Numbered from the stretch's first letter, positions 1 through 7,673 are shown. The stretch: DNA of 9,509 nt from an uncultured Arcobacter sp. (GCA_913054415.1 CAJXII010000055.1:1-9509), one strand, 5' to 3'. The notes: generated from the sequence alone by a model not told the origin. A program made the numbers and translations.

Positions 1-50
1 TAACTATAACTTATAAATATTAAACAAGCTAAAAATAAATTTTTTAACAT
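1..50 (-). CDS. 5' end of an unidentified gene with a hydrophobic N-terminus (partial)
   Basis: An ATG on the minus strand at 50-48 opens a reading frame that leaves the window at base 1 after 16 codons (MLKNLFLACLIFISYS). One Lys followed by a hydrophobic run looks like a signal peptide or first membrane segment. The Cys at residue 9 is probably too close to the start for a classical lipobox. The start is supported by an almost perfect Shine-Dalgarno, GAAGGAGGA at 66-58, seven bases upstream. A TAAAAT hexamer at 85-80 is a possible -10 box, so the gene may be transcribed independently of comF, which ends 58 bp upstream. The product cannot be identified from so little sequence. Confidence 0.65.
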   Translation of the reverse strand, partial: MLKNLFLACLIFISYS

Positions 51-57
51 ATATTTA

Positions 58-66
58 TCCTCCTTC
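58..66 (-). promoter_or_regulatory. Strong ribosome binding site of the partial gene
   Basis: The minus strand reads GAAGGAGGA, close to the full anti-Shine-Dalgarno complement, with a 7-nt spacer to the ATG at 50. It is the strongest SD I see in the window and is the main evidence that the short frame running off the left edge is a real gene. Confidence 0.75.
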
Positions 67-92
67 AATTATGTATGGTATTTTACTATTTC

Positions 93-114
93 AATGTTAA
101 TTTAATGTTAATTT
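93..114. repeat. Tandem 11-bp direct repeat at the end of comF
   Basis: The 11-mer aatgttaattt occurs twice back to back (93-103 and 104-114). The second copy overlaps the comF stop codon at 108-110. The period is about one helical turn and the repeat lies just upstream of the next minus-strand gene. It could be a small slippage duplication or a binding site. In such AT-rich DNA chance cannot be excluded. Confidence 0.6.
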
Positions 115-680
115 TTTGCATCAGATAATGTTAGGCTAAATAAAACTTCACAACCATTTTTTTCTAATATCTGTTTTGCTTCTAGTATAGTATTACCAGT
201 AGTTACTAAATCATCTACTAAAATTACTTTTAAATTTTTTAAACCTAAATATTTAAAATGCCGCTTATGTTTTTGTCGAAACAACAGATCTTTACCAGCA
301 TATTTGACAATATTAGTAGCTTTTAGAGTTGAATAAATAGGTGTTATATTATCTGATTTTAGATATTTTACCAAAATAGCATTATGTGAAAATTGATGTC
401 TAGTATGATCATCTATAGCTATTGCTACAACTTGTTCATCATAGTTAAAATTTTTAGCAAATTTCTTAAACGATAATTTTGCTAAAATATTAAAAACTCT
501 ATCTCCATAAAATTGATATTTACTATTTAATAGCTCTTTAACTTCATCATAACTATAAAAACTATAATTATAAAAATCTTTTTCAAGTTCTCTTTTGTAA
601 AAATTAGCTTTTAGAAGATTGGTTTGGCAATCTTTACATATAATACTAAAAGATAAATTTTCACAAGATAAACATCTCAT
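108..680 (-). CDS. comF: ComF family phosphoribosyltransferase-like protein
   Basis: The 190-residue protein starts with a four-cysteine zinc-ribbon-like motif (C3, C6, C15, C18). It ends with a type I phosphoribosyltransferase fold whose PRPP loop is visible at residues 152-164 (VILVDDLVTTGNT). This architecture is that of ComF/GntX proteins, involved in DNA uptake for transformation in several bacteria and otherwise of unclear biochemistry. The basic stretch around residues 135-143 matches the position of a conserved basic segment in the family. It is somewhat shorter than typical ComF (about 220-240 residues). The gene starts 19 bp after the lepA stop without a convincing Shine-Dalgarno, so it probably depends on coupling with lepA in a prs-lepA-comF operon. 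A role in DNA uptake is inferred from the family only. Confidence 0.85.
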   Translation of the reverse strand: MRCLSCENLSFSIICKDCQTNLLKANFYKRELEKDFYNYSFYSYDEVKELLNSKYQFYGDRVFNILAKLSFKKFAKNFNYDEQVVAIAIDDHTRHQFSHNAILVKYLKSDNITPIYSTLKATNIVKYAGKDLLFRQKHKRHFKYLGLKNLKVILVDDLVTTGNTILEAKQILEKNGCEVLFSLTLSDAKN

Positions 681-699
681 AATCTAACGAGCATGCATA

Positions 700-2493
700 T
701 TAATCTAATTTTAAAACTGCCATAAAGGCCTCTTGAGGAACACTAACTTTTCCTATTGCTTTCATCCTTTTTTTACCAGCTTTTTGCTTCTCTAAAAGTT
801 TTCTTTTTCTTGTAATATCTCCACCATAACATTTTGCTGTTACATTTTTACCTGTTGATTTTACAGTTTCTCTAGCGATAATTTGACTACCAATACTAGC
901 TTGAATTGCCACTTCAAAAAGTTGTCTAGGGATCAACTCTTTTAATTGTTTTACAAATACTCTTCCTCTACTTTGAGCTTTTGTTCTAGGGACAATAATA
1001 CTTAAAGCATCTACAGGCTCACTAGCTACTAATATATCAAGTTTTACAAGATCTCCAGGTCTAAACCCAACAATATCATAATCAAATGATGCATACCCTT
1101 TAGTTGTAGATTTTAATTTATCATAAAAATCCATAACGATCTCATTCATAGGTATATCATACTCTAATAAAACTCTAGTTGGATTAATATAATCCATTTT
1201 AAGCTGGATACCTCTTTTATCATTAAGTAACTTTATCACATTACCCAAATATTCATCAGGAGTTAAAATAGTAGCTCTTACATAAGGTTCAAAAATAGTT
1301 TCTATATGATTAACAGGTGGTAACTCATAAGGATTTTGTATCATCAACTCTTCACCATCTGTTTTTAAAACTTTATATACTACTGTTGGTGCTGTTGCTA
1401 TTAGATCAAGATTAAACTCTCTTTCTAATCTCTCTTTGATAACTTCCATATGAAGCATACCTAAAAAACCTGTTCTAAAACCACTTCCAAGTGCTGCTGA
1501 ACTTTCTGGCTCATAAGAGATTGAACTATCATTTAGCTTTAATTTTTCCAAAGCCTCTCTTAGATCTTCAAATTTATCTGTTTCGATGGGATAAAGCCCT
1601 GCAAATACAAAAGGCTTTGCTGGTTCAAAACCATCTATAGCTTGAGCAGTTGGCTCTTTTGCATCTGTGATTGTATCTCCAACTTCAATCCCTTCTGTAG
1701 TTTTTAAACCAAGAACTACTATACCAATTTCACCTGTTTTGATCTCATTTGTTTTGGTTCTTTTTATAGGGTGTGGATACATTAGATCAAGCACTTTTTG
1801 CTCAACTTTTGTATTCATCATCTTTAATATCTGCCCTTTTTTGATACTACCATCATAAACTCTTACAAGTGCTAAAGCCCCTAGATAATTATCAAACCAA
1901 CTATCATAAACAAGTGCTTTAGTTGGCGCATTTTGATCTCCATTTGGAGCTGGAACTCTATCTACAATAGCATCGATTAACTCTTTGACCCCTACTCCTG
2001 TTTTTGCACTTATTAAATTATGCTCTGTGCAATCTATACCAATAGCATCTTCAACCTCTTCTAAAACACGATCAGGATCTGCTGATGGTAGATCGATTTT
2101 ATTTACAACAGGCAAAAGTGTTAGATCATTTTCCATAGCAATATAAACATTTGCAATAGTTTGAGCTTCAACCCCTTGAGTAGAATCAATAATAAGCAAA
2201 GCCCCCTCTGATGATGCTAATGAACGACTTACCTCATAAGAAAAATCAACATGCCCTGGAGTATCTATAAGATTTAAAATATAATGTTGCTCATCTTTGA
2301 CATAATCAAGTCTAACAGACTGAGCTTTTATAGTAATACCCCTTTCTTGCTCGATATCCATAGTATCCATCATCTGTGCAGATAATTCTCTATCTGCTAC
2401 AGCTCCACACTCTTGAATAATTCTATCTGCTAATGTGCTTTTACCATGATCTATATGGGCTATAATACTAAAATTTCTTATATTTTTTTGCAA
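700..2493 (-). CDS. lepA: Elongation factor 4 (LepA), ribosome-associated GTPase
   Basis: The 597-residue protein has the usual LepA length. The G domain shows the P-loop AHIDHGKST (12-20), switch I RGITI (51-55), DTPGH (77-81, catalytic His81) and NKID (131-134). EF-G-like domains follow, then the LepA-specific C-terminal domain with the basic GGDITRKRKLLEKQK segment (about 557-571). LepA binds the ribosome and back-translocates or otherwise acts on stalled elongation or initiation complexes. It is cytoplasmic or membrane-associated. The start codon is TTG (2493-2491): the conserved N-terminus begins immediately, the next in-frame Met is far inside the G domain, and an AAGGAT Shine-Dalgarno lies 7 nt upstream. 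The gene follows prs by 16 bp, and that gap holds its ribosome binding site. Confidence 0.97.
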   Translation of the reverse strand: MQKNIRNFSIIAHIDHGKSTLADRIIQECGAVADRELSAQMMDTMDIEQERGITIKAQSVRLDYVKDEQHYILNLIDTPGHVDFSYEVSRSLASSEGALLIIDSTQGVEAQTIANVYIAMENDLTLLPVVNKIDLPSADPDRVLEEVEDAIGIDCTEHNLISAKTGVGVKELIDAIVDRVPAPNGDQNAPTKALVYDSWFDNYLGALALVRVYDGSIKKGQILKMMNTKVEQKVLDLMYPHPIKRTKTNEIKTGEIGIVVLGLKTTEGIEVGDTITDAKEPTAQAIDGFEPAKPFVFAGLYPIETDKFEDLREALEKLKLNDSSISYEPESSAALGSGFRTGFLGMLHMEVIKERLEREFNLDLIATAPTVVYKVLKTDGEELMIQNPYELPPVNHIETIFEPYVRATILTPDEYLGNVIKLLNDKRGIQLKMDYINPTRVLLEYDIPMNEIVMDFYDKLKSTTKGYASFDYDIVGFRPGDLVKLDILVASEPVDALSIIVPRTKAQSRGRVFVKQLKELIPRQLFEVAIQASIGSQIIARETVKSTGKNVTAKCYGGDITRKRKLLEKQKAGKKRMKAIGKVSVPQEAFMAVLKLD

Positions 2494-2509
2494 CTAATTT
2501 ATCCTTATT

Positions 2510-3439
2510 TTATATAAAAATTGACTGTATAGATTCATTTGTATAGATTCTATTTATAGCTTTTGCTGTAATCTCTGATGCAGTTAAAACGGTCACTTTT
2601 TCATGTGATGATTTTTGAGGAATAGTATCGGTTATTACCAATTCATCAAGGCTACTATTGGTTAATCTATCATAAGCTGGACCACTTAATACTCCATGTG
2701 TACAACATGCCATAACACTTGTAGCTCCTTTTGCTTTTAAAGCATTTGCAGCTTTTGTTAAAGTTCCTGCTGTATCTACCATATCATCCAATATAATCAC
2801 ATCTTTACCAGCTACATCACCTATGATATTCATCACTTCTGCAACATTTGCTTTTTCTCTTTTTTTATCTACAATAACAAGATCATACCCTAATTTCTCA
2901 GCATAACTTCTTGCTCTTGCTACTCCACCCACATCTGGTGATGCTATGATTGGGTTTTTAAGATTTTTGTCTTGAATATATTTTACAAATAGTGTAGCAC
3001 CAACTAAATGATCTACTGGGATATTGAAAAATCCTTGAATTTGAGCAGCATGTAAATCTATAGTTATTACCCTTTGAACTCCAGCAGTTTCTAACATATC
3101 CGCTACAAGTTTTGCACTTATAGGAACTCTAGGAGCTGCTTTTCTATCTTGTCTTGCATATCCAAAATACGGAATTACTGCATTGATTGTTCCTGCACTA
3201 CTTCTTTTTAATGCATCAACAATAATCAAAAGTTCCATAAGATTATCATTTGCAGGAGCACAAGTTGGTTGAATAATAAACAAATCCTGCCCTCTTACAG
3301 ATTCTGTTATATTTACATTGATCTCTCCATCGCTAAATCTTTTTACATCTACAGAAGCTAATTCTACTCCCAAATTTGAAGCAATTTTTTGTGCAAATTC
3401 AGGATTTGCTGTTCCTGATACAAGTTTATAACTACTCAT
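2510..3439 (-). CDS. prs: Ribose-phosphate pyrophosphokinase (PRPP synthetase)
   Basis: The enzyme makes phosphoribosyl pyrophosphate from ribose-5-phosphate and ATP for purine, pyrimidine, NAD, histidine and tryptophan synthesis. From the chosen start it has 309 residues, normal for class I Prs. Visible motifs are RFSDGE (34-39), YARQDRK (94-100), the signature around TIDLHAAQIQGFF (126-138), the DKKREK flexible loop (191-196) and the PRPP loop VIILDDMVDTAGT (214-226). An upstream in-frame ATG at 3448 would add three residues, but its Shine-Dalgarno (AAAGG at 3454-3450) would almost touch it. The ATG at 3439 has proper spacing and gives the canonical N-terminus MSSYKLVSG. It is first gene of a likely prs-lepA-comF operon. 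Confidence 0.97.
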   Translation of the reverse strand: MSSYKLVSGTANPEFAQKIASNLGVELASVDVKRFSDGEINVNITESVRGQDLFIIQPTCAPANDNLMELLIIVDALKRSSAGTINAVIPYFGYARQDRKAAPRVPISAKLVADMLETAGVQRVITIDLHAAQIQGFFNIPVDHLVGATLFVKYIQDKNLKNPIIASPDVGGVARARSYAEKLGYDLVIVDKKREKANVAEVMNIIGDVAGKDVIILDDMVDTAGTLTKAANALKAKGATSVMACCTHGVLSGPAYDRLTNSSLDELVITDTIPQKSSHEKVTVLTASEITAKAINRIYTNESIQSIFI

Positions 3440-3465
3440 TGTGATCATCCTTTACATATCTAATA

Positions 3466-3478
3466 TTTGGTGATTATA
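3466..3478 (-). promoter_or_regulatory. Likely promoter (-10 box) of the prs-lepA-comF operon
   Basis: In the 68-bp gap between the TrkA-like gene and prs, the minus strand carries a perfect TATAAT at 3478-3473. Transcription would start near 3466, leaving a leader of about 27 nt with an AAAGGAT ribosome binding site. No recognisable -35 hexamer is present. That is normal for housekeeping promoters in Campylobacterota, which rely on the -10 box and AT-rich upstream DNA. Confidence 0.55.
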
Positions 3479-3507
3479 TCTAAATATTTATAATGATTTG
3501 TTTAAAA

Positions 3508-4926
3508 CTATTCAACTATAGGGATTAAAATTTGGTTATATTGCTCTAAGTCATAAGATAAAAGATCACTATTTGTATTTAAAAAACTAGACCATCGTTT
3601 TTGAATAAAATTATGTTTTAGTGGTAATATCTGTAAAATATTTTTCTCTTTTTGTAGCTCTTTAATTGGATTATGAGTATTTGTATTGATTATAAAATCT
3701 ACACCAAATATTTTAGCTAGATTTTCCAAATTATCTACAAGTTGATCTCTATTTTCATCTTCTAGTGGATTACTGTTGATAATTTTTACTTTTAAATTCC
3801 ATTGTATAGATATATCAAACAACATAGGAGATATTTGTGTATAATCAGATATATCATAAAGCAACTCTAAACTATACTTAATAGTTTCTATTGCTTCATA
3901 TCCACATTTAAAAATTGGCAACTCCATATCAAATATATTTTTGGCAACTTTAGATATTTGCAAAAATTTAGCAGATGTTACAACTATCCCTACATCAAAT
4001 CTTTTTTTATCAGATTTGACTATATCTTGCATATCTTTAAAATAATAATCTATCTCTATTATTATATTTTCAAAATTAGATACAATCTGTTTTATCTGAT
4101 CTATCATATATATAGTTGATGGTTGTGTTATTTTAATAATTAATTTTTTATTTTTTAATTTTTTATATAAAAACAACCCTTTATTAACAATATTTAAAAT
4201 ATCAGATTCACTTTGTAGTGCTAGGTTGAGATAGATATAGATATTGTTTCCAAATGGCATAGGAAAATGCCCCAAAGTTCTAGTAATAGCACCATAAACT
4301 TGTAATAAAACTTTTGGCTTACCGATTATTAGAATAATATCATTTGGTTTTAAAATAAGAGATGGTCTTATATTTACCAAACTATTATTTCTATAAAGTG
4401 CAAAAATTTTCCAATCTTTTTGTGCAATAGCCCCTATATATCTGTAAGCATAAGAGCTACCAAAAGGGATTTGGATCTCCATAATCTCACCCTGCTTTAA
4501 TCCAACATTTTGAGCTAAGACAGGAACATCTGGTAATTTTTCTAGCAATCCATTTGCTAAAATCTCATTGCCTTTGTAATATTGTATCTTATCATCTTGA
4601 ATATCGATATTCCAATTGCTATATACTGTTAAAGAAAAATTATGTTTATAAGACATTATATTATTGATTACACTTACAGTATCAGCTTTATTATCTAAAA
4701 TTACCATACCATTATAGTGTAACTCTTTATCTAAAACTATTCTAAGTTTTGAAGCACTTGTAGGATCAAATTTATAAAAAATAAAATTTGATGGTTGAAT
4801 ATCTGGGACAATATAGTCATTCATATAAACTACATCATAACTATTATTTGCTGGATTTACTTCTATTAATCTACTTAAAAAATTCTTGGCAACTAAACCA
4901 TCTAATATCAATAATATATTCTTCAT
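3508..4926 (-). CDS. TrkA-N/RCK_C domain protein, COG3400-like
   Basis: The 472-residue soluble protein opens with a Rossmann-like N-terminus (MKNILLILDGLVAKNFL) resembling TrkA-N. The canonical GxGxxG is not evident (a degenerate DGLVAKNF is seen), so nucleotide binding is doubtful. Residues of about 145-225 look like an RCK_C domain: the GEIMEIQIPFGSSYAYRYIGAI segment leads to alternating strands ending LKPNDIILIIGKPK. The remaining half (about 240-472) is mixed alpha/beta without a motif I recognise. This matches my memory of a Campylobacterota-enriched conserved family with TrkA-N and TrkA-C domains (COG3400). A link to K+ uptake or ligand sensing is inference from RCK domains; no membrane segment is present. 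An upstream in-frame ATG at 4983 was rejected because it passes through the promoter. The ATG at 4926 has no Shine-Dalgarno, consistent with a leaderless message. Confidence 0.8.
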   Translation of the reverse strand: MKNILLILDGLVAKNFLSRLIEVNPANNSYDVVYMNDYIVPDIQPSNFIFYKFDPTSASKLRIVLDKELHYNGMVILDNKADTVSVINNIMSYKHNFSLTVYSNWNIDIQDDKIQYYKGNEILANGLLEKLPDVPVLAQNVGLKQGEIMEIQIPFGSSYAYRYIGAIAQKDWKIFALYRNNSLVNIRPSLILKPNDIILIIGKPKVLLQVYGAITRTLGHFPMPFGNNIYIYLNLALQSESDILNIVNKGLFLYKKLKNKKLIIKITQPSTIYMIDQIKQIVSNFENIIIEIDYYFKDMQDIVKSDKKRFDVGIVVTSAKFLQISKVAKNIFDMELPIFKCGYEAIETIKYSLELLYDISDYTQISPMLFDISIQWNLKVKIINSNPLEDENRDQLVDNLENLAKIFGVDFIINTNTHNPIKELQKEKNILQILPLKHNFIQKRWSSFLNTNSDLLSYDLEQYNQILIPIVE

Positions 4927-4932
4927 TGTAAT

Positions 4933-4960
4933 ATTATAGCTAAAATATGTTAAAATGCAA
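4933..4960 (-). promoter_or_regulatory. Promoter of the TrkA-like gene, predicted leaderless
   Basis: On the minus strand a perfect TATAAT (4938-4933) is followed by exactly 6 nt and then the ATG at 4926, which places +1 on the A of the start codon. A weak -35 candidate, TTGCAT (4960-4955), lies 16 bp upstream. The gene has no Shine-Dalgarno, which agrees with a leaderless transcript. Confidence 0.5.
4948..4956 (+). promoter_or_regulatory. Extended -10 promoter of the plus-strand tal operon
   Basis: The plus strand reads TGtTAAAAT, an extended -10 element, 27 bp before the ATG at 4983. It would start transcription near 4963 and leave a leader of about 20 nt containing AAAGGAT. It physically overlaps the -35 region of the divergent promoter, so the two promoters probably compete. 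Confidence 0.45.
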
Positions 4961-4982
4961 TTTTTTAAAAAGGATGATAGCA

Positions 4983-5294
4983 ATGCAACAAAGAGAATTA
5001 CCTAAAAAAACAAAAATATATATGATAATATTGGTAATGCTTGGTATTATTTTTTTCTTCCTTATGGAGCAAGGTAAAGCTGCAAAAGCTACAAAAATAT
5101 TATATCAACTAGGTTATAAAAATGTTACTGATGTAAAAGTATTTTCAAAAGTTGAGATACTAAATGAAGATACTAATGTAAAAGGGTTAAAATACGCTTT
5201 AAAATTTAAAGATTTAGATCAGAATAAACAATGTAGAGGTTTTATAGCGAGAGATTACAAAAACAATATATATCAAGATGTGGAGTGTAAATAG
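4983..5294 (+). CDS. Small single-pass membrane-anchored protein of unknown function
   Basis: The 103-residue protein has a short basic N-terminus (QQRELPKKTK), one strongly hydrophobic segment (about residues 12-28) and a roughly 75-residue charged tail, presumably periplasmic by the positive-inside rule. The tail contains the only two cysteines, Cys84 and Cys102 (second to last residue), which could form a disulfide. No known domain is recognised. Start choice: AAAGGAT at 4969-4975 is 7 nt from the ATG at 4983. In-frame ATGs at 4947 and 4974 lie in the promoter or overlap the SD. The gene precedes tal by 2 nt, so it is the promoter-proximal member of a tight operon with transaldolase and DAHP synthase. 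A function linked to those enzymes is not evident. Confidence 0.8.
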   Translation: MQQRELPKKTKIYMIILVMLGIIFFFLMEQGKAAKATKILYQLGYKNVTDVKVFSKVEILNEDTNVKGLKYALKFKDLDQNKQCRGFIARDYKNNIYQDVECK

Positions 5295-5296
5295 AT

Positions 5297-6298
5297 ATGA
5301 AAGAGTTAAAACAATCGATCAATTATTCGATATGGTGTGATTTTATAGAGAGAGATTTTTTAGAAAATGAATTTCAAACAATGGTGGAGCAATATAGAAT
5401 CAATGGAGCTACAAGTAATCCAGCAATTTTTCAAAACTCAATAGCAACATCAGATGCTTATCAACAACAAATAGCGATGCTACAAGCAAATGATACAAAA
5501 AAAATATATGAAGAGTTAGCTATTACAGATATAAAAAGAGCAGCAACTATTTTAAAACCTTTGTATTCGCAAGATGATAGAGATGGATTTATATCTTTAG
5601 AGGTTGATCCTGCACTTTGTGATGATTCTTTTGCTACTTTTGAAGAGGGATCACGACTATATAATCAAATAGGTTTAGATAATGTGATGATAAAAGTTCC
5701 AGCTACAAATGCAGGATACAAAGCTATGGAGCATTTAAGCGAATTGGGTATTAGTGTTAATGCAACTTTAGTTTTCTCAAGCACTCAAGCTATCAAATCA
5801 GCAGAAGCTATTGAACGAGGTATGGCAAAAAGCTCACAAGAATCACAAGCTGTTATATCTGTTTTTGTAAGTAGATTTGATAGACTACTAGATACTGAGC
5901 TTCAAGCTTTGGCTCTTCCTACATCTAAAACAGGTATTATCAATGCTACAAAATGTTACCACAATATTCAAAAATTAGGTAATAACAATATAAGAACTCT
6001 TTTTGCTAGCACTGGAGTAAAAGGGGATGAGTTAGACCCTAGTTATTATATAGATAATTTAATACTTCCAAATAGTGTAAATACGGCTCCATTAAATACT
6101 ATAAAAGCATGGGAAGAAAATGGTAACCATTTAGCTTCCAATATTATAAGTGAAGAGCAGTGTGACCAATATTTTGATACACTAAAACAACACAACATAG
6201 ATATAGATTTAGTATCAAAAACATTACTAAATAATGGTCTTGAAAGTTTTAAAGTATCATTTCAAGAACTACTAGATACATTAAAAAAAGGGGAATAG
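5297..6298 (+). CDS. tal: Transaldolase
   Basis: The cytosolic enzyme transfers a dihydroxyacetone unit between sedoheptulose-7-phosphate and glyceraldehyde-3-phosphate, giving fructose-6-phosphate and erythrose-4-phosphate. The 333-residue sequence contains the TAL signature GATSNPAIF (37-45). It also contains the Schiff-base lysine in MIKVPAT (Lys133), GISVNATLVFS (151-161) and the SVFVSRFD strand (about 187-194). Length and spacing suggest the longer transaldolase group found in Campylobacterota and actinobacteria rather than the short TalC/MipB type. It begins 2 nt after the upstream stop, with GGAG (5282-5285) inside the preceding coding sequence as ribosome binding site, and ends 2 nt before the DAHP synthase gene. 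Its product erythrose-4-phosphate is a substrate of the next enzyme. Confidence 0.93.
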   Translation: MKELKQSINYSIWCDFIERDFLENEFQTMVEQYRINGATSNPAIFQNSIATSDAYQQQIAMLQANDTKKIYEELAITDIKRAATILKPLYSQDDRDGFISLEVDPALCDDSFATFEEGSRLYNQIGLDNVMIKVPATNAGYKAMEHLSELGISVNATLVFSSTQAIKSAEAIERGMAKSSQESQAVISVFVSRFDRLLDTELQALALPTSKTGIINATKCYHNIQKLGNNNIRTLFASTGVKGDELDPSYYIDNLILPNSVNTAPLNTIKAWEENGNHLASNIISEEQCDQYFDTLKQHNIDIDLVSKTLLNNGLESFKVSFQELLDTLKKGE

Positions 6299-6300
6299 CT

Positions 6301-7653
6301 ATGAGCAATATTTGGACACCAAGTAGTTGGAGAGATTTTCCAATCAAACAACAACCAACTTATGAAAATCTTACAGAGTTAAAAAAAGTTGAAGATGAGT
6401 TAGCGACATATCCACCTCTTATATTTGCTGAAGAGGCTAGAAGATTAAAATCAGCATTAGCCAATGTTGCTAATGGTCAAGCATTTTTACTTCAAGGTGG
6501 AGATTGTGCTGAAAGTTTCAATGCTTTTAATGCAAACAATATTAAATCACTATTTCAAGTGATGATGCAAATGGCAGTTGTGATGACTTTTAGTAGTGGA
6601 AAACCTATAGTCAAAGTTGGTCGTATTGCAGGTCAATTTGCAAAACCAAGAAGTAGTGATTTTGAAGAGATAGATGGAGTAAAATATCCAAGCTATAGAG
6701 GAGATATTGTAAATAATATAGAAGCTAATCTTCAAAAAAGATTACCAAATCCTAAAAAACTTTTAAAAGCGTATAACCAAAGTGCTGCAACTCTTAATCT
6801 TCTTAGAGCATTTGCTAGAGGTGGTATGGCTGATCTAAATAAAGTGCATCAATGGAATTTAGACTATATGAAAAATCACACTTTAGGTGAAAAATACAAT
6901 GAACTTGCTACAAAAATAAGTGAAAGTCTAAAATTTATGGAAGCTTGTGGTATCAACTCTTCAAATACACCAGTATTAAGTCAAACTACACTTTTTACAT
7001 CACATGAAGCACTACTTTTAAATTATGAAGAAGCATTAACTAGAAAAGATAGTCTTACAGGTGATTGGTATGATTGTTCTGCTCATATGTTATGGATTGG
7101 TGATAGAACTAGAGATTTAAATGAAGCACATATAGAATATTTCAGAGGGATCAAAAATCCAATAGGTTGTAAAGTTGGTCCAACGATGAAAGAGGATGAG
7201 CTTATTGAACTAATAGATAAACTAAACCCTGACAATGAAGCAGGAAGATTAAATCTAATAGTAAGAATGGGTGCTTCAAAAATAGCTGATATATATCCAA
7301 AACTTTTAGCAAAAGTTGAATCTGAAGGTAAAAAAGTTGTATGGAGTTGTGATCCTATGCATGGGAATGTGGAAAAAACTGACAACGGATACAAAACAAG
7401 AGATTTTGCAAATATATTAAGTGAAGTAAAACAATTTTTCCAAATACATAAAACTCAAGGTAGTATCGCAGGTGGTATCCATCTTGAGATGACAGGATTG
7501 GATGTAACAGAATGCACAGGAAGCCAATCTTGCAATATCTCTACCGATGATCTAACAAGTAGATACCATACACAATGTGATCCACGGCTAAATGCAGACC
7601 AATCTTTAGAGTTAGCATTTATGATAGCAGATGCTCTAAAAGAAGCTAGATAA
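6301..7653 (+). CDS. aroG: 3-deoxy-7-phosphoheptulonate (DAHP) synthase, class II
   Basis: The first shikimate pathway enzyme, condensing phosphoenolpyruvate with erythrose-4-phosphate. At 450 residues it is the plant/mycobacterial type II form, not the E. coli AroFGH type. Metal ligands expected from the M. tuberculosis enzyme (Cys87, His369, Glu411, Asp441) have clear counterparts: Cys69 in LLQGGDCAES, His354 in CDPMHGN, Glu396 in GGIHLEMTG and Asp427 in TQCDPRL. GDRTR (267-271) and KVGP (291-294) are substrate-site segments. A strong AAGGGGA (6288-6294) precedes the ATG. N-terminal extensions seen in some regulated type II enzymes are short or absent. The last 19 codons and the terminator are duplicated 1669 bp downstream, at the far side of the toxin-antitoxin region. 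Confidence 0.96.
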   Translation: MSNIWTPSSWRDFPIKQQPTYENLTELKKVEDELATYPPLIFAEEARRLKSALANVANGQAFLLQGGDCAESFNAFNANNIKSLFQVMMQMAVVMTFSSGKPIVKVGRIAGQFAKPRSSDFEEIDGVKYPSYRGDIVNNIEANLQKRLPNPKKLLKAYNQSAATLNLLRAFARGGMADLNKVHQWNLDYMKNHTLGEKYNELATKISESLKFMEACGINSSNTPVLSQTTLFTSHEALLLNYEEALTRKDSLTGDWYDCSAHMLWIGDRTRDLNEAHIEYFRGIKNPIGCKVGPTMKEDELIELIDKLNPDNEAGRLNLIVRMGASKIADIYPKLLAKVESEGKKVVWSCDPMHGNVEKTDNGYKTRDFANILSEVKQFFQIHKTQGSIAGGIHLEMTGLDVTECTGSQSCNISTDDLTSRYHTQCDPRLNADQSLELAFMIADALKEAR

Positions 7654-7671
7654 AATTTAGCTTCTTTATTT
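7590..7671 (+). repeat. Direct repeat, left copy (3' end of DAHP synthase gene plus terminator)
   Basis: Bases 7595-7671 are identical over 77 bp to 9264-9340. With one mismatch at 7594/9263 the match extends left to 7590/9259. This copy is the functional one: it encodes the last residues of the DAHP synthase (from Ala432), its stop codon and the terminator hairpin. The other copy lies 1669 bp away in the same orientation. Identity at synonymous positions shows a DNA-level duplication, not protein conservation. Confidence 0.97.
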
Positions 7672-7673
7672 TT
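7639..7673 (+). terminator. Intrinsic terminator of the tal-DAHP synthase operon
   Basis: A perfect 10-bp stem (AAAGAAGCTA 7639-7648 with TAGCTTCTTT 7658-7667) closes a 9-nt loop and is followed by a run of five T. The left arm is made of the last DAHP synthase codons, and the stop codon TAA (7651-7653) sits in the loop, so a terminating ribosome would cover the hairpin. Confidence 0.85.

Noticed and set aside
1667..1858. 63-codon plus-strand ORF inside lepA
   Set aside because: It lies wholly opposite the conserved LepA coding sequence and shows no protein-like features of its own.
4947..4982. Upstream starts (4947, 4974) for the small membrane protein
   Set aside because: They lie in or next to the -10 box and Shine-Dalgarno. 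The ATG at 4983 has ideal spacing from AAAGGAT.
4927..4983. Longer N-terminus (19 extra residues) for the TrkA-like protein starting at 4983
   Set aside because: The extension would be read through the divergent promoter region. The natural Rossmann-like start MKNILLIL begins at 4926, 6 nt after a TATAAT.
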